A stretch of 20,406 nucleotides of DNA. Origin: Paralcaligenes sp039935015 (GTDB lineage Bacteria > Pseudomonadota > Gammaproteobacteria > Burkholderiales > Burkholderiaceae_B). The notes beneath the pieces are model-generated. The model did no database searches. It was given only the letters and a program-made list of their open reading frames with translations, and was not told the DNA's origin. Within the stretch, counting starts at the first letter, position 1. Every line of letters begins with the position of its first letter. This document shows positions 7,513 through 14,790 of this stretch, in pieces. The position numbers and the translations under genes were made by a program. Location: positions 1 to 20,406 of the forward strand of contig JBDTLC010000162.1 in NCBI GenBank assembly GCA_039935015.1, written 5' to 3'.

Positions 7513-8380
7513 ACCGCAGCTTGCGCCCCAGTAGTCCACTGGGACGCACGAGGAGGATGGCGATTAGAAGCAGATAGGGCAGCAGGCCCGCCCACGAGCT
7601 GAAATAGGTTTGCATGAGCATCAGCGATACGCCGTAAATCAACCCGCCCAGTACAGTCCCTAGTGGGCTGCCTAGCGAGCCGACGATAATTACCGTAAAC
7701 GACTGTATGGTCAAATTGACGCCGATGGCGGGGGTGACACTGCCCAGCATGAACGGGGCAAAGCAGCCAGCTACGGCGGCCAGGCCCAATCCGATGCCGA
7801 AAGCAAGCGCTGATATTCGGTCGACGTCGATCCCCGTGGCCAGGGCCTCATTTCGGTCAACCATTACGGCACGTGTCAGACGCCCAGCTCGCGTGTGATA
7901 GAGGTAGAGGAACAGCAGTATGACGGCAATGCCGCTGGCTATCGCGCTGATGACCCAGGCTGACGGGAAGGTTTCGCCCAGCAGCCGGACAGGATGGCCG
8001 CCCAATGCTCGACCCGGAATCGAACGTTCGCTTGGGCCAAACGCGATAGTCGTTAACGATTCAATGACCTGGGAGAGGCCGAAAAACAGAATAATCGACA
8101 GCATTTCCGGGTCAGACGAACGCAGCAGGCGAGGTACCAACAAGTAATATAAGGGAAAGCCAATAATCGCAAATGCGAACAGCGAGAGAACCGCCGCGGC
8201 CATTGGGCTGATAGCATAGGCACTGTAGCATCCCACGGCGGCCAAGGCCCCCAACATAACAAAATCGCCATGCGCCAAGTTGACGATGCGCATGACGCCA
8301 AAGACCAAGTTCAGACCTAGGCCGACCAGGCTGAAATAAAGGCCAAAAAGCAGGCCGGCTAATATCGAATATTCAAGCAT
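7505..8380 (-). CDS. livH: HAAT-family ABC transporter permease, LivH type (importer 1)
   Basis: The 291-aa inner-membrane protein carries the LivH N-terminal signature (GLNLVFGVMRIVNLAHGDFVMLGA, about 22-45) and the late GSLGSPLGTVLGGLIYG stretch. These are typical of branched-chain amino-acid type permeases. It has about eight transmembrane segments. The ATG at 8380 has no clear Shine-Dalgarno sequence. The gene lies 104 bp after the binding-protein gene, with a strong stem-loop in the gap, so its expression is probably lower than that of the binding protein. Downstream it overlaps livM by 8 bp. Confidence 0.92.
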   Translation of the reverse strand: MLEYSILAGLLFGLYFSLVGLGLNLVFGVMRIVNLAHGDFVMLGALAAVGCYSAYAISPMAAAVLSLFAFAIIGFPLYYLLVPRLLRSSDPEMLSIILFFGLSQVIESLTTIAFGPSERSIPGRALGGHPVRLLGETFPSAWVISAIASGIAVILLFLYLYHTRAGRLTRAVMVDRNEALATGIDVDRISALAFGIGLGLAAVAGCFAPFMLGSVTPAIGVNLTIQSFTVIIVGSLGSPLGTVLGGLIYGVSLMLMQTYFSSWAGLLPYLLLIAILLVRPSGLLGRKLRYV

Positions 8381-8431
8381 ATGTGGCGGCGGGCTCGTGT
8401 TCGACGGCGATGCGACGCACCGCGACGGGCA

Positions 8432-8477
8432 TCGGACATACCCCTATTTCAGAATATGCTGAAAGAGGTATGTCCGA
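8432..8477 (-). promoter_or_regulatory. Strong stem-loop between binding-protein and livH genes
   Basis: TCGGACATACC near 8432-8442 pairs with GGTATGTCCGA at 8467-8477, and the pairing continues through CTTTCAG/CTGAAAG-like segments to a loop near 8452-8457. The stem is about 19 bp with a small bulge. It starts 8 bp beyond the stop of the binding-protein gene and ends about 50 bp before livH. There is no clean U-run, so partial termination or 3'-end protection of the binding-protein mRNA is more likely than full termination. Such spacers are known between binding-protein and permease genes (malE-malF type). Confidence 0.7.
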
Positions 8478-8484
8478 CAAGGCC

Positions 8485-9747
8485 TTATTTAGACGGCGCA
8501 GGATAAATCGCTTTTCCTGTCGCTACGTCTGAAGGATACACAATTGTAAATTTCACGCTACCTTTGCCATCCGGAACCAATTGGCCAAGTGGGGTGATTT
8601 CGCCAACCTGTGCCCCGGTTTCATCCAGAGCAAACGTGCCATCTAAGGTTTTGAGTTTGCCTGACAGGCTGAACACTGCTTTGCGCAGTGCCAACTGATC
8701 CATGCTTTCAGTGGCCGCCAAGGCATTTTGTATGACCAAGCCTGTGGTGTAGCCTGCAACAGCGTTAAAGCCAAACGCCACTTTGCCGTCAGGATACGCC
8801 TTGTTCCAGGCATCGCGGAATTGTGGCAGCGACATACCCGATTCGGCGTGGTATTCAACTACCGACGAAGGCGTGTATGTGTAGACGTACTTCAGGCCGT
8901 CTACACCCACCGTCTTTTCCAGATGCTCAGTTTCCAGCCCGGGATAGATTGCAAACAGCCAATTGAAGTGGGTTCCTGAATCGTGCAAGTTGCGCAGAAA
9001 CGCAATATCGTTGCCGGGATAACCCATTTCAATCACAGCGTCTGGCTTGGTTGCCTGGATGTTGTTGATCAGTACGGTGTAATTAGAGGTATTGGTGGGT
9101 ACACCCTTGTCGTACACGAGTTCTATCGGTGCGCCCGATGCCTTGATGAAACCACGTACGGCATTGGCTTGCGTGCCGGTGAAGTCATTGGTGGCGTATA
9201 ACAGCGCAACACGCTTGATGCCAAGTTTGGGCCCTTCGTGTATTAGAAAATCGGCCGCATATTTGGGCCATATGGTCGACACAGGGTCGGACATCAGCAC
9301 TATATAGGGGTTGTCTTTCGTGAAGAAGGCGCTGCCTGTACCTGTTTGATCAAACAGCAACATCTTGTGTTCGCGAGCAATCGGCACCGCCAGCGCGGTC
9401 AATACGGAGCCGCTGTCGGCCACCAGCAGATCGACCTTGTCTTGCGTAACCAACTGGTTGTACAAAGTCGCTGCTGTAGCGGTATTGCTTTGGTCGTCGT
9501 AAGAAATGAGCTTGATGGGAATACGCTTGTTGTAGGGCTTGACCATCACCCCACCTTGCGCGTTTTCCTGGCTGATCCACAGTTTCAGACCTTGGTAAAC
9601 CGGCATTGAAATTGCCGCAAAAGGCCCCGAAGACGCGTAGAGTGTGCCGAGTTTGATCTCGGACGGCGCTGTTGCGGCACTTGCCACGGCAGTAACGGTA
9701 AGCAACGACGCAGCCAATAAATGTGAAATAGCTTTGCGTAACATCAT
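8485..9747 (-). CDS. HAAT-family periplasmic substrate-binding protein (importer 1)
   Basis: The 420-aa protein is a periplasmic-binding-protein (LivJ/LivK, Peripla_BP_6) type receptor. It has a Sec signal peptide (core about 10-21; cleavage after ASA, residue 24). The mature part starts IKLGTLYASSGPFAAI, the usual first strand and ligand-contact loop. Later two-lobe landmarks (VALLYATNDFTG, about 183-194; PDAVIEMGYPGND) are present. The ribosome-binding site AGGAG lies 6-7 nt before the ATG at 9747; a second ATG follows immediately. It is the first gene of the minus-strand importer operon. A ligand cannot be read from sequence; amino acids, amides or aromatic acids are all known for the family. 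Confidence 0.9.
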   Translation of the reverse strand: MMLRKAISHLLAASLLTVTAVASAATAPSEIKLGTLYASSGPFAAISMPVYQGLKLWISQENAQGGVMVKPYNKRIPIKLISYDDQSNTATAATLYNQLVTQDKVDLLVADSGSVLTALAVPIAREHKMLLFDQTGTGSAFFTKDNPYIVLMSDPVSTIWPKYAADFLIHEGPKLGIKRVALLYATNDFTGTQANAVRGFIKASGAPIELVYDKGVPTNTSNYTVLINNIQATKPDAVIEMGYPGNDIAFLRNLHDSGTHFNWLFAIYPGLETEHLEKTVGVDGLKYVYTYTPSSVVEYHAESGMSLPQFRDAWNKAYPDGKVAFGFNAVAGYTTGLVIQNALAATESMDQLALRKAVFSLSGKLKTLDGTFALDETGAQVGEITPLGQLVPDGKGSVKFTIVYPSDVATGKAIYPAPSK

Positions 9748-9973
9748 TAATGTCTCCTATTTTATTTCTGCACCTAACCGGGTATCCTATACCGGAACAC
9801 TTACGTAGCTCTGAATAGCTATCGCGGCAGCCCTTGTGGCTGCGATCGCGGCTAGCTACAAACCACCATGGCATGCAGAATTTTCAACGGCACCCATAAG
9901 GGCTGCGGCTACCGATGCGTACATTAGTTTCTACAAAAATTAGTTTCTACAAAAATCGTGAGGCGAGCCGAAT
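9748..9973. promoter_or_regulatory. Divergent regulatory region between importer 1 and the HIT gene
   Basis: This 226-bp region must hold the promoters of importer 1 (minus) and the HIT gene (plus). Visible elements: a GGTAT-CCT-ATACC dyad at 9781-9793, 34 bp upstream of the binding-protein start codon; an imperfect hairpin at 9816-9858 whose core is GCAGCC (9827-9832) with GGCTGC (9838-9843); and a 16-bp tandem duplication at 9923-9954. The dyad is suited to an operator for importer 1. No convincing -35/-10 pair was identified. Confidence 0.45.
9923..9954 (+). repeat. Two-copy 16-bp tandem repeat
   Basis: ATTAGTTTCTACAAAA occurs twice with no gap (9923-9938 and 9939-9954), just upstream of the HIT gene start at 9974. 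The copies are identical, suggesting a recent slippage duplication or a paired binding site in the leader of that gene. Confidence 0.9.
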
Positions 9974-10378
9974 ATGGAGACTGTATTTTCCAAAATTATT
10001 CGTGGTGAGATTCCATGTGCCCGGGTTTACGAAGATGAGTATGTGTACGCCTTCATGGATGCTGGCCAGGTCAATCCTGGACATGTGTTGGTGGCCAGCA
10101 AACAGCCTTACGAAACATGGATGGATGCCGACGAAGAGACCGTGGTGGCAATGGCGCGTGCGGCGCACAAAATAGCTCGTGCGGTCGCCGTCGCGTTCAA
10201 ACCCGACGGCATGACGCTGTTACAGGCGAACAAGCCCGCGGGCTGGCAAACGGTGCCGCATTTACATTTACACGTATTACCGCGTTATGACGATGATGGT
10301 GTCGGGTTGATCTGGCCGCGCAAAGATCCAAGCCTGGGCATACTGCGTGAATACGCAGGGCGGATCAGGCTCGATTAA
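9974..10378 (+). CDS. HIT (histidine triad) family nucleotide hydrolase/transferase
   Basis: The 134-aa cytoplasmic protein has the histidine triad motif HLHLHVL (His96, His98, His100), with the conserved N-terminal block FSKIIRGEIP (5-14) and NPGHVLV (34-40). HIT proteins of this type act on nucleoside phosphoramidates or related nucleotide conjugates. The fold matches bacterial HinT-like or slightly longer HIT proteins; true substrates are often unknown. The ATG at 9974 follows a weak GAGGCGAG. It lies between two divergently organised importers and may be a separate single-gene unit. Its reading frame ends about 60 bp before a possible hairpin (TTTTCCC/GGGAAAA). The family assignment is firm; the role with the transporters is not. 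Confidence 0.92.
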   Translation: METVFSKIIRGEIPCARVYEDEYVYAFMDAGQVNPGHVLVASKQPYETWMDADEETVVAMARAAHKIARAVAVAFKPDGMTLLQANKPAGWQTVPHLHLHVLPRYDDDGVGLIWPRKDPSLGILREYAGRIRLD

Positions 10379-10435
10379 CGGCTCGTAACGCGTTTTCATT
10401 AATTGATCAAGGCTCAACCACGGCATCAATGAAGG

Positions 10436-10469
10436 TTTTCCCTAGGGGAAAATAACTATATTTTTTTTC
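10436..10469 (+). terminator. Possible terminator of the HIT gene (hairpin and T-run)
   Basis: TTTTCCC (10436-10442) and GGGAAAA (10446-10452) form a perfect 7-bp stem with a 3-nt loop. A run of eight or nine T follows at 10461-10468, about 8 nt past the stem. It lies 58 bp downstream of the HIT stop. The gap between stem and T-run is longer than usual, and the A+T-rich stem is weak, so an operator for the next operon is the alternative. Confidence 0.4.
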
Positions 10470-10559
10470 TGTGACGCTATATATTAAAAGGCACATCGTA
10501 ACCAGATATAAAAAATGTCGTGGTAGACGGGTGAGTGCGCGCCGAAAGTGCGCCTATTG

Positions 10560-10591
10560 TAGGTAGGCTGACAAACATGTTTGCTTACCTA
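10560..10591. promoter_or_regulatory. Palindrome in the leader of importer 2
   Basis: CAAACATGTTTG at 10572-10583 is a perfect 12-bp palindrome flanked by TAGGTA (10560-10565) and TACCTA (10586-10591). It lies about 90 bp before the ATG of the second binding-protein gene. The place and symmetry suit a dimeric repressor or activator site. Binding is inferred. Confidence 0.5.
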
Positions 10592-10670
10592 GTGCACTGT
10601 TCTTTTGCCGGCTACCAAAACCGACATCAAGCTCGACGAGCGATTTTGTTTACACACAAAGGAGATCAGT

Positions 10671-12032
10671 ATGGAAGATACAAAAGAGGACATCAGCAGT
10701 CAAGAGAGCGGCATCGACCGTCGGACACTGCTGAAGATGGGGGCGGGGGTTGCAGGGGCCGCGCTGTTGCCCGCGGTGCCGGGCATGGCGCTAGCGGCCG
10801 ATAAGTATCCGGCGCTGGGCAACTACCCCGCTGGGGTAAGTGGTGATTCGGTATTTGTGGGCCTGACGCTTGATTTGACCGGCCCGTACTCTGCCGAAGG
10901 CGCAGAAGAGCAAAAAGGCTATGAACTGGCCATTGAGCAGATCAACGAGGGTTCGCCTGAAATCAAAAAGATTTCACCTCTCACCAAGAAAGGCATCTTG
11001 GGTAAAACCGTGAAGTACGGCGTTATCGATGCTGAAACCAAACCCAATTCCGCCGTTCAGGCTGCTACGCGTTTCATTCATGACAACAAAGCCATGATGA
11101 TCTCAGGCAGCGTGAGCAGTGCCGTCGCCATTGCGCTGCAAAAAGTCTGCAATCGCGAAAAAACCATTTACCTGGCGGCTATTAGTGGTTCCAATGAAAC
11201 CACCGGGGTAGATTGCCAACGCTACGGATTCCGTCTTTGCTACTTTGCGTATACGGCCGCCAAGGCAATTTCGCCTGTATTGGCTAAATCCTTGGGGAAG
11301 AACCGCAAGGCGGTATATCTGGTTCCCGATTACACCTATGGGCATACCACTTACGATTCGATGAAAGAGTTCACCGAAAAAGAGGGCTGGAAAACAGTAG
11401 GCCAGCAGGTGCATCCGCTGGGCGCCAAAGACTACAGTTCGTACCTCATCAATATTGCCAATAGCGGCGCCGATACCTTGGTTGTAATCGATTACGGCGC
11501 TGATGCCGCCAACTCGATCAAGCAGGCCAAACAGTTTGGTATTCTCGATAAGATGTCCTTGGTCGTTCCTTACATGGCACCGTTCTTGGGCGAAGAGCTC
11601 GGGCCGGACATTATCGAAGGCGTGTACGGCGCAACCGGCTTCTGGTGGACGTTGCAAGATAAATACCCAATCGCCAAAGATTTTGTTACGGCATTCGAGA
11701 AAAAATTCAACGCCAAACCCCACGACTCGGCCTATATCGCCTATCTCAATACCGCTTTATGGGCAGACGCCATCGAACGGGCGGGCACATTCTATGCTCC
11801 TGAGGTTATCAAGGCTTACGAAAAAGGCCAGAAGCGCGAAGGGCCCGTGGGTGAAGTGTGGTTCCGTGGCGAAGACCATCAGGGCGTGGTTAATTTCCCC
11901 ATTGTGCGCGGTAAGAAAAAGGCCGACATGAAAGACAAGACCGACTTGTTCGAGATTGTCTCTGTGGTCGACGGGGCAAGTGTCCTGCCGCCGGTGGGTC
12001 ATTTTGGGTGCAAGCTAGGCTCGTACGTTTAA
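10671..12032 (+). CDS. Substrate-binding protein of a second HAAT-type importer, Tat-type signal
   Basis: The 453-aa protein is a Peripla_BP_6-type receptor. Its N-terminus has a long polar lead, then DRRTLLKMGAGVAGAALLPA (16-35). This is a twin-arginine signal (Arg17-Arg18) with a weakly hydrophobic core and a likely cleavage site at ALA/AD (residue 42). The receptor body starts VFVGLTLDLTGPYS. The chosen ATG at 10671 has a strong AAAGGAG ribosome-binding site at 10658-10664, so a longer frame from 10605 is not needed. It heads a plus-strand operon with livH, a livM-livG fusion and livF. Export in folded state is implied if Tat is used, which is unusual for this family. The ligand is unknown. 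Confidence 0.9.
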   Translation: MEDTKEDISSQESGIDRRTLLKMGAGVAGAALLPAVPGMALAADKYPALGNYPAGVSGDSVFVGLTLDLTGPYSAEGAEEQKGYELAIEQINEGSPEIKKISPLTKKGILGKTVKYGVIDAETKPNSAVQAATRFIHDNKAMMISGSVSSAVAIALQKVCNREKTIYLAAISGSNETTGVDCQRYGFRLCYFAYTAAKAISPVLAKSLGKNRKAVYLVPDYTYGHTTYDSMKEFTEKEGWKTVGQQVHPLGAKDYSSYLINIANSGADTLVVIDYGADAANSIKQAKQFGILDKMSLVVPYMAPFLGEELGPDIIEGVYGATGFWWTLQDKYPIAKDFVTAFEKKFNAKPHDSAYIAYLNTALWADAIERAGTFYAPEVIKAYEKGQKREGPVGEVWFRGEDHQGVVNFPIVRGKKKADMKDKTDLFEIVSVVDGASVLPPVGHFGCKLGSYV

Positions 12033-12034
12033 GG

Positions 12035-12050
12035 CTATTTATATAAATAG
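12035..12050. promoter_or_regulatory. 16-bp perfect palindrome between binding-protein and livH genes (importer 2)
   Basis: CTATTTATATAAATAG is a perfect palindrome beginning 2 bp after the binding-protein stop (TAA, 12030-12032) and ending 35 bp before livH. As RNA it would form an AU-rich hairpin at the 3' end of that message; as DNA it could be a protein site or an internal promoter region. Its place matches the stem-loop in importer 1. Confidence 0.6.
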
Positions 12051-12085
12051 TTAGTGCGGCGTACATATAAGAAGTGGGGGGGTCA

Positions 12086-12961
12086 ATGCCTAGCATGTCG
12101 TTGTTTTTATCGCAGCTATTTAATGGGCTTGCAACGGGCCTGTTGCTGGCTTTAATCAGTACGGGCCTGACAATTATTTACGGCACGCTAGGTGTTGTTA
12201 ACTTTGCGCATGGAGCTCTGTTTGTAGTCGGAGCTTATGCGGGCTTTGCCACCTATAGCGTCACAGGTTCGTTTGTGATCGCCATAGGTGTAGGCGCACT
12301 GGCGGCGCTCGTGGTCGGTTTGATCATGGAGCGCGGCTTGGTGCGCCTGTTTTACGGGCGCCCGCCCGAAGATCAGATTCTGGTTACCTTCGGCATAGGC
12401 ATTGTCTTAGTCGAGATTGTTCGCGGCATTTTCGGCGGTGTAAGCCTGTCGGTGCCGACCCCTACCTGGGGTCAGGGCGTTGTGCATATCGGCTCCCTTA
12501 TTTATCCCTTGTACAGGCTTGAAGCGCTGGCCATTTCCGCAGGCACCTTATTGGTGCTTTATTTTGTGCTGTATCGAACCAGCCTGGGTTTGATCGTACG
12601 CGCCGGAATCGAAGATTCACTCATGGTCAATATTCTTGGTATTAATGTCAAGCGTATTTTCCTGCTGGTTTTTGGTATCGGAGCCATGGCTGCGGGCTAT
12701 GCCGGTGTGATTGACGCGCCTATTGTCACGTTGGCTCCCGATATGGGCTTTCGGGTTCTTGTTGATTCGTTTGTGGTGGTGGTCATCGGTGGCGTGGGGT
12801 CTTTCCCTGGTGCCATTATCGGGGGCATTATTGCCGGCGAAATTCTTAGTCTTACCTCTATGTTTGATCCTGCTTATTCCGATGTTATGTTGTTTGTTGC
12901 GATGGCGCTTGTCCTGATATTCCGCCCTCAAGGCATTATGGGACAGGAGGGCCGAGAATGA
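12086..12961 (+). CDS. livH: HAAT-family ABC transporter permease, LivH type (importer 2)
   Basis: The 291-aa inner-membrane protein carries the LivH hallmark GLTIIYGTLGVVNFAHGALF near residues 27-46 and the late GGVGSFPGAIIGGIIAGE block. About eight transmembrane segments are expected. The ATG at 12086 is preferred because a G-rich ribosome-binding site (GGGGGG, 12077-12082) precedes it; GTG at 12074 would overlap that site, and ATG at 12095 is possible. The end overlaps the next gene by 4 bp (ATGA), so translation is coupled. Together with the fused LivM it forms the channel of importer 2. Confidence 0.9.
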   Translation: MPSMSLFLSQLFNGLATGLLLALISTGLTIIYGTLGVVNFAHGALFVVGAYAGFATYSVTGSFVIAIGVGALAALVVGLIMERGLVRLFYGRPPEDQILVTFGIGIVLVEIVRGIFGGVSLSVPTPTWGQGVVHIGSLIYPLYRLEALAISAGTLLVLYFVLYRTSLGLIVRAGIEDSLMVNILGINVKRIFLLVFGIGAMAAGYAGVIDAPIVTLAPDMGFRVLVDSFVVVVIGGVGSFPGAIIGGIIAGEILSLTSMFDPAYSDVMLFVAMALVLIFRPQGIMGQEGRE

Positions 12962-14790
12962 TTTTGCACTATCGACCAGGAGAATTATTGCGTCGGCAGA
13001 TCCCCGAACTGGTGGTTGGAATCTGTCTGATCATCGCCCCATTTGTATTGCCCTCTATTGGCATCGGCGCCGATCTTTTAACCCGCATTCTTATCTGGGG
13101 CTTGTTCGGTCTGGGCTTCGATCTGCTGTTCGGCTATACCGGTTTGTTGTCATTTGGCCAGGCCGCCTTTTATGGCACAGGCGGATTTGTTACCGCCTAT
13201 CTGCTGACCGGCGGTGCGGTGCCCATATTACTGGCCTTGCTAATCGGTACGGTGGCGGCCACTCTCACCGGTGTGGTAATTGGCTACCTGACACTTCGGC
13301 GCACGGGCATCTATTTCGCTATGAGTACGCTCGCGTTTGGCGAAATGTTTTTCTTTCTTGAAAATTCATCGTTCAAAAGCTATACGGGTGGTGAAAACGG
13401 TATTGCCGGCGTGCCTCCTCCCGTCATCAATCTGGGCTTCACCACGTTGCATATATCCAGTGGCTGGCCTATGTATTGCTTTGTGGCCGTGTTCTTTTAC
13501 GTGGGCTATATCATTGCGCGTCGCATTGTCCGCTCGCCATTTGGTGCTGTGCTTAAGGCCATACGTGGTAATCCCAAGCGCACAACTGCCTTGGGCCACT
13601 CAATTGGCTCCTACAAGCTCAGTGTTTTCGTCATCGCTGCTGCTTATGGAGGGTTAGCGGGTGGTTTGCTGGGCATTTTCCAGGCGTATATGCCGCCCGA
13701 CGCCTTCGCTCTGGATACGTCGGCGCAATTGGTGATTCAGACTGTCATGGGCGGGGCTGGAACCTTGCTCGGGCCTTTGCTAGGTGCGACGATCTGGCTA
13801 TATCTGTATCAGGGTTTGCAGAATATTGCCGGCATAGGTGCGTATTGGAAATTAATTCTTGGCGTAATTTTTGTCATACTGGTGACGGTATTTCGCCACG
13901 GGGTGGCTGGGGCGCTTATAGCCGGCGCCAAACGCTGGTTCACAGCCAAGCGCGAAGCTTATTCTCCGGATGATTCTGTACGTACACCACTTAGCATCGT
14001 TGCCGCCAAGCCCGTGGGTGCCAACATGGCGGTGCTGGAAGCACGCGGTATCAGCAAACAGTATGGTGGCCTGGCTGCAGTTAATGATGTTTCGTTTTCA
14101 CTGGCTGAAGGCGAGCTGCATGGTGTGATTGGCCCTAATGGCGCTGGGAAGTCCACTTTTTTCAGTATGTTGGCGGGTGAGCTGCAGACCACGACTGGGC
14201 AGGTTTACTTGCGTGGCGACGAAATTACCGGGATAGGCGTCACAGCGGTGTGCCAGTTAGGCATGAGCAAAAGCTATCAGATCAATCAGTTGTTTGATGC
14301 TTTGACGGTTCGTCAGAACACCATAATTCCAGTGTTGGCGCGGCGGCGTGGGCGCTTCAAGCCCGACATGTTGCGAGGTTTGCACCGCGTCGAAGGGCTC
14401 ACTGAGCAGGTTGACGCCGCCATCGAGCTGGTTGGCCTGTCGCATCGTGCCGATTCTCTGGTGTCTGAGCTGCCTTATGGCGAGAAGCGGCGCCTTGAAA
14501 TTGGCCTGGCGCTAGCCACAGGTGCCAACGTGTTGTTGTTTGATGAGCCGCTGGCGGGCTTGGGGCCCGAAGAGCGTGTACATGTGGTGGCGTTGCTTAA
14601 ATCCATACGCAAGGGTCGTAGCATGGTGATCGTCGAACACGATATGGACGCGATGTTTGAACTGGCCGAACGTATCACTGTGCTTTATGAAGGCCGTAAG
14701 CTGGCGGAAGGCACTACTGATGAAATTCGGGCCAATTCCGCTGTACAGGCAGCGTATCTCGGAGGGATGGACGAGCATGAGTCTGCTTGA
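12958..14790 (+). CDS. Fused HAAT-type permease and ATPase (LivM-LivG fusion, importer 2)
   Basis: The 610-aa protein joins two usual subunits. Residues about 15-325 are a LivM permease with many hydrophobic segments and the signature GYTGLLSFGQAAFYGTGGF (59-77). A linker of about 30 residues follows. Residues about 357-603 are a LivG ATPase with Walker A GPNGAGKS (392-399), LPYGEKRRLEI signature (505-515), Walker B VLLFDE (525-530) and H-loop VEH (His561). All ATPase motifs look intact. This LivM-LivG fusion is known in proteobacteria. It starts in a 4-bp ATGA overlap with livH, and its end overlaps livF by 14 bp. The permease half would be in the inner membrane and the ATPase half on the cytoplasmic side. 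Confidence 0.92.
   Translation: MILHYRPGELLRRQIPELVVGICLIIAPFVLPSIGIGADLLTRILIWGLFGLGFDLLFGYTGLLSFGQAAFYGTGGFVTAYLLTGGAVPILLALLIGTVAATLTGVVIGYLTLRRTGIYFAMSTLAFGEMFFFLENSSFKSYTGGENGIAGVPPPVINLGFTTLHISSGWPMYCFVAVFFYVGYIIARRIVRSPFGAVLKAIRGNPKRTTALGHSIGSYKLSVFVIAAAYGGLAGGLLGIFQAYMPPDAFALDTSAQLVIQTVMGGAGTLLGPLLGATIWLYLYQGLQNIAGIGAYWKLILGVIFVILVTVFRHGVAGALIAGAKRWFTAKREAYSPDDSVRTPLSIVAAKPVGANMAVLEARGISKQYGGLAAVNDVSFSLAEGELHGVIGPNGAGKSTFFSMLAGELQTTTGQVYLRGDEITGIGVTAVCQLGMSKSYQINQLFDALTVRQNTIIPVLARRRGRFKPDMLRGLHRVEGLTEQVDAAIELVGLSHRADSLVSELPYGEKRRLEIGLALATGANVLLFDEPLAGLGPEERVHVVALLKSIRKGRSMVIVEHDMDAMFELAERITVLYEGRKLAEGTTDEIRANSAVQAAYLGGMDEHESA

Noticed and set aside
9350..9874. Minus-strand frame starting in the importer 1 promoter region
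   Set aside because: It is out of frame with the binding-protein gene and covers its signal peptide and ribosome-binding site.
11103..11723. Minus-strand frame of 206 codons inside the second binding-protein gene
   Set aside because: It is antisense to a well-supported gene and the sequence looks like the complement of its codons.
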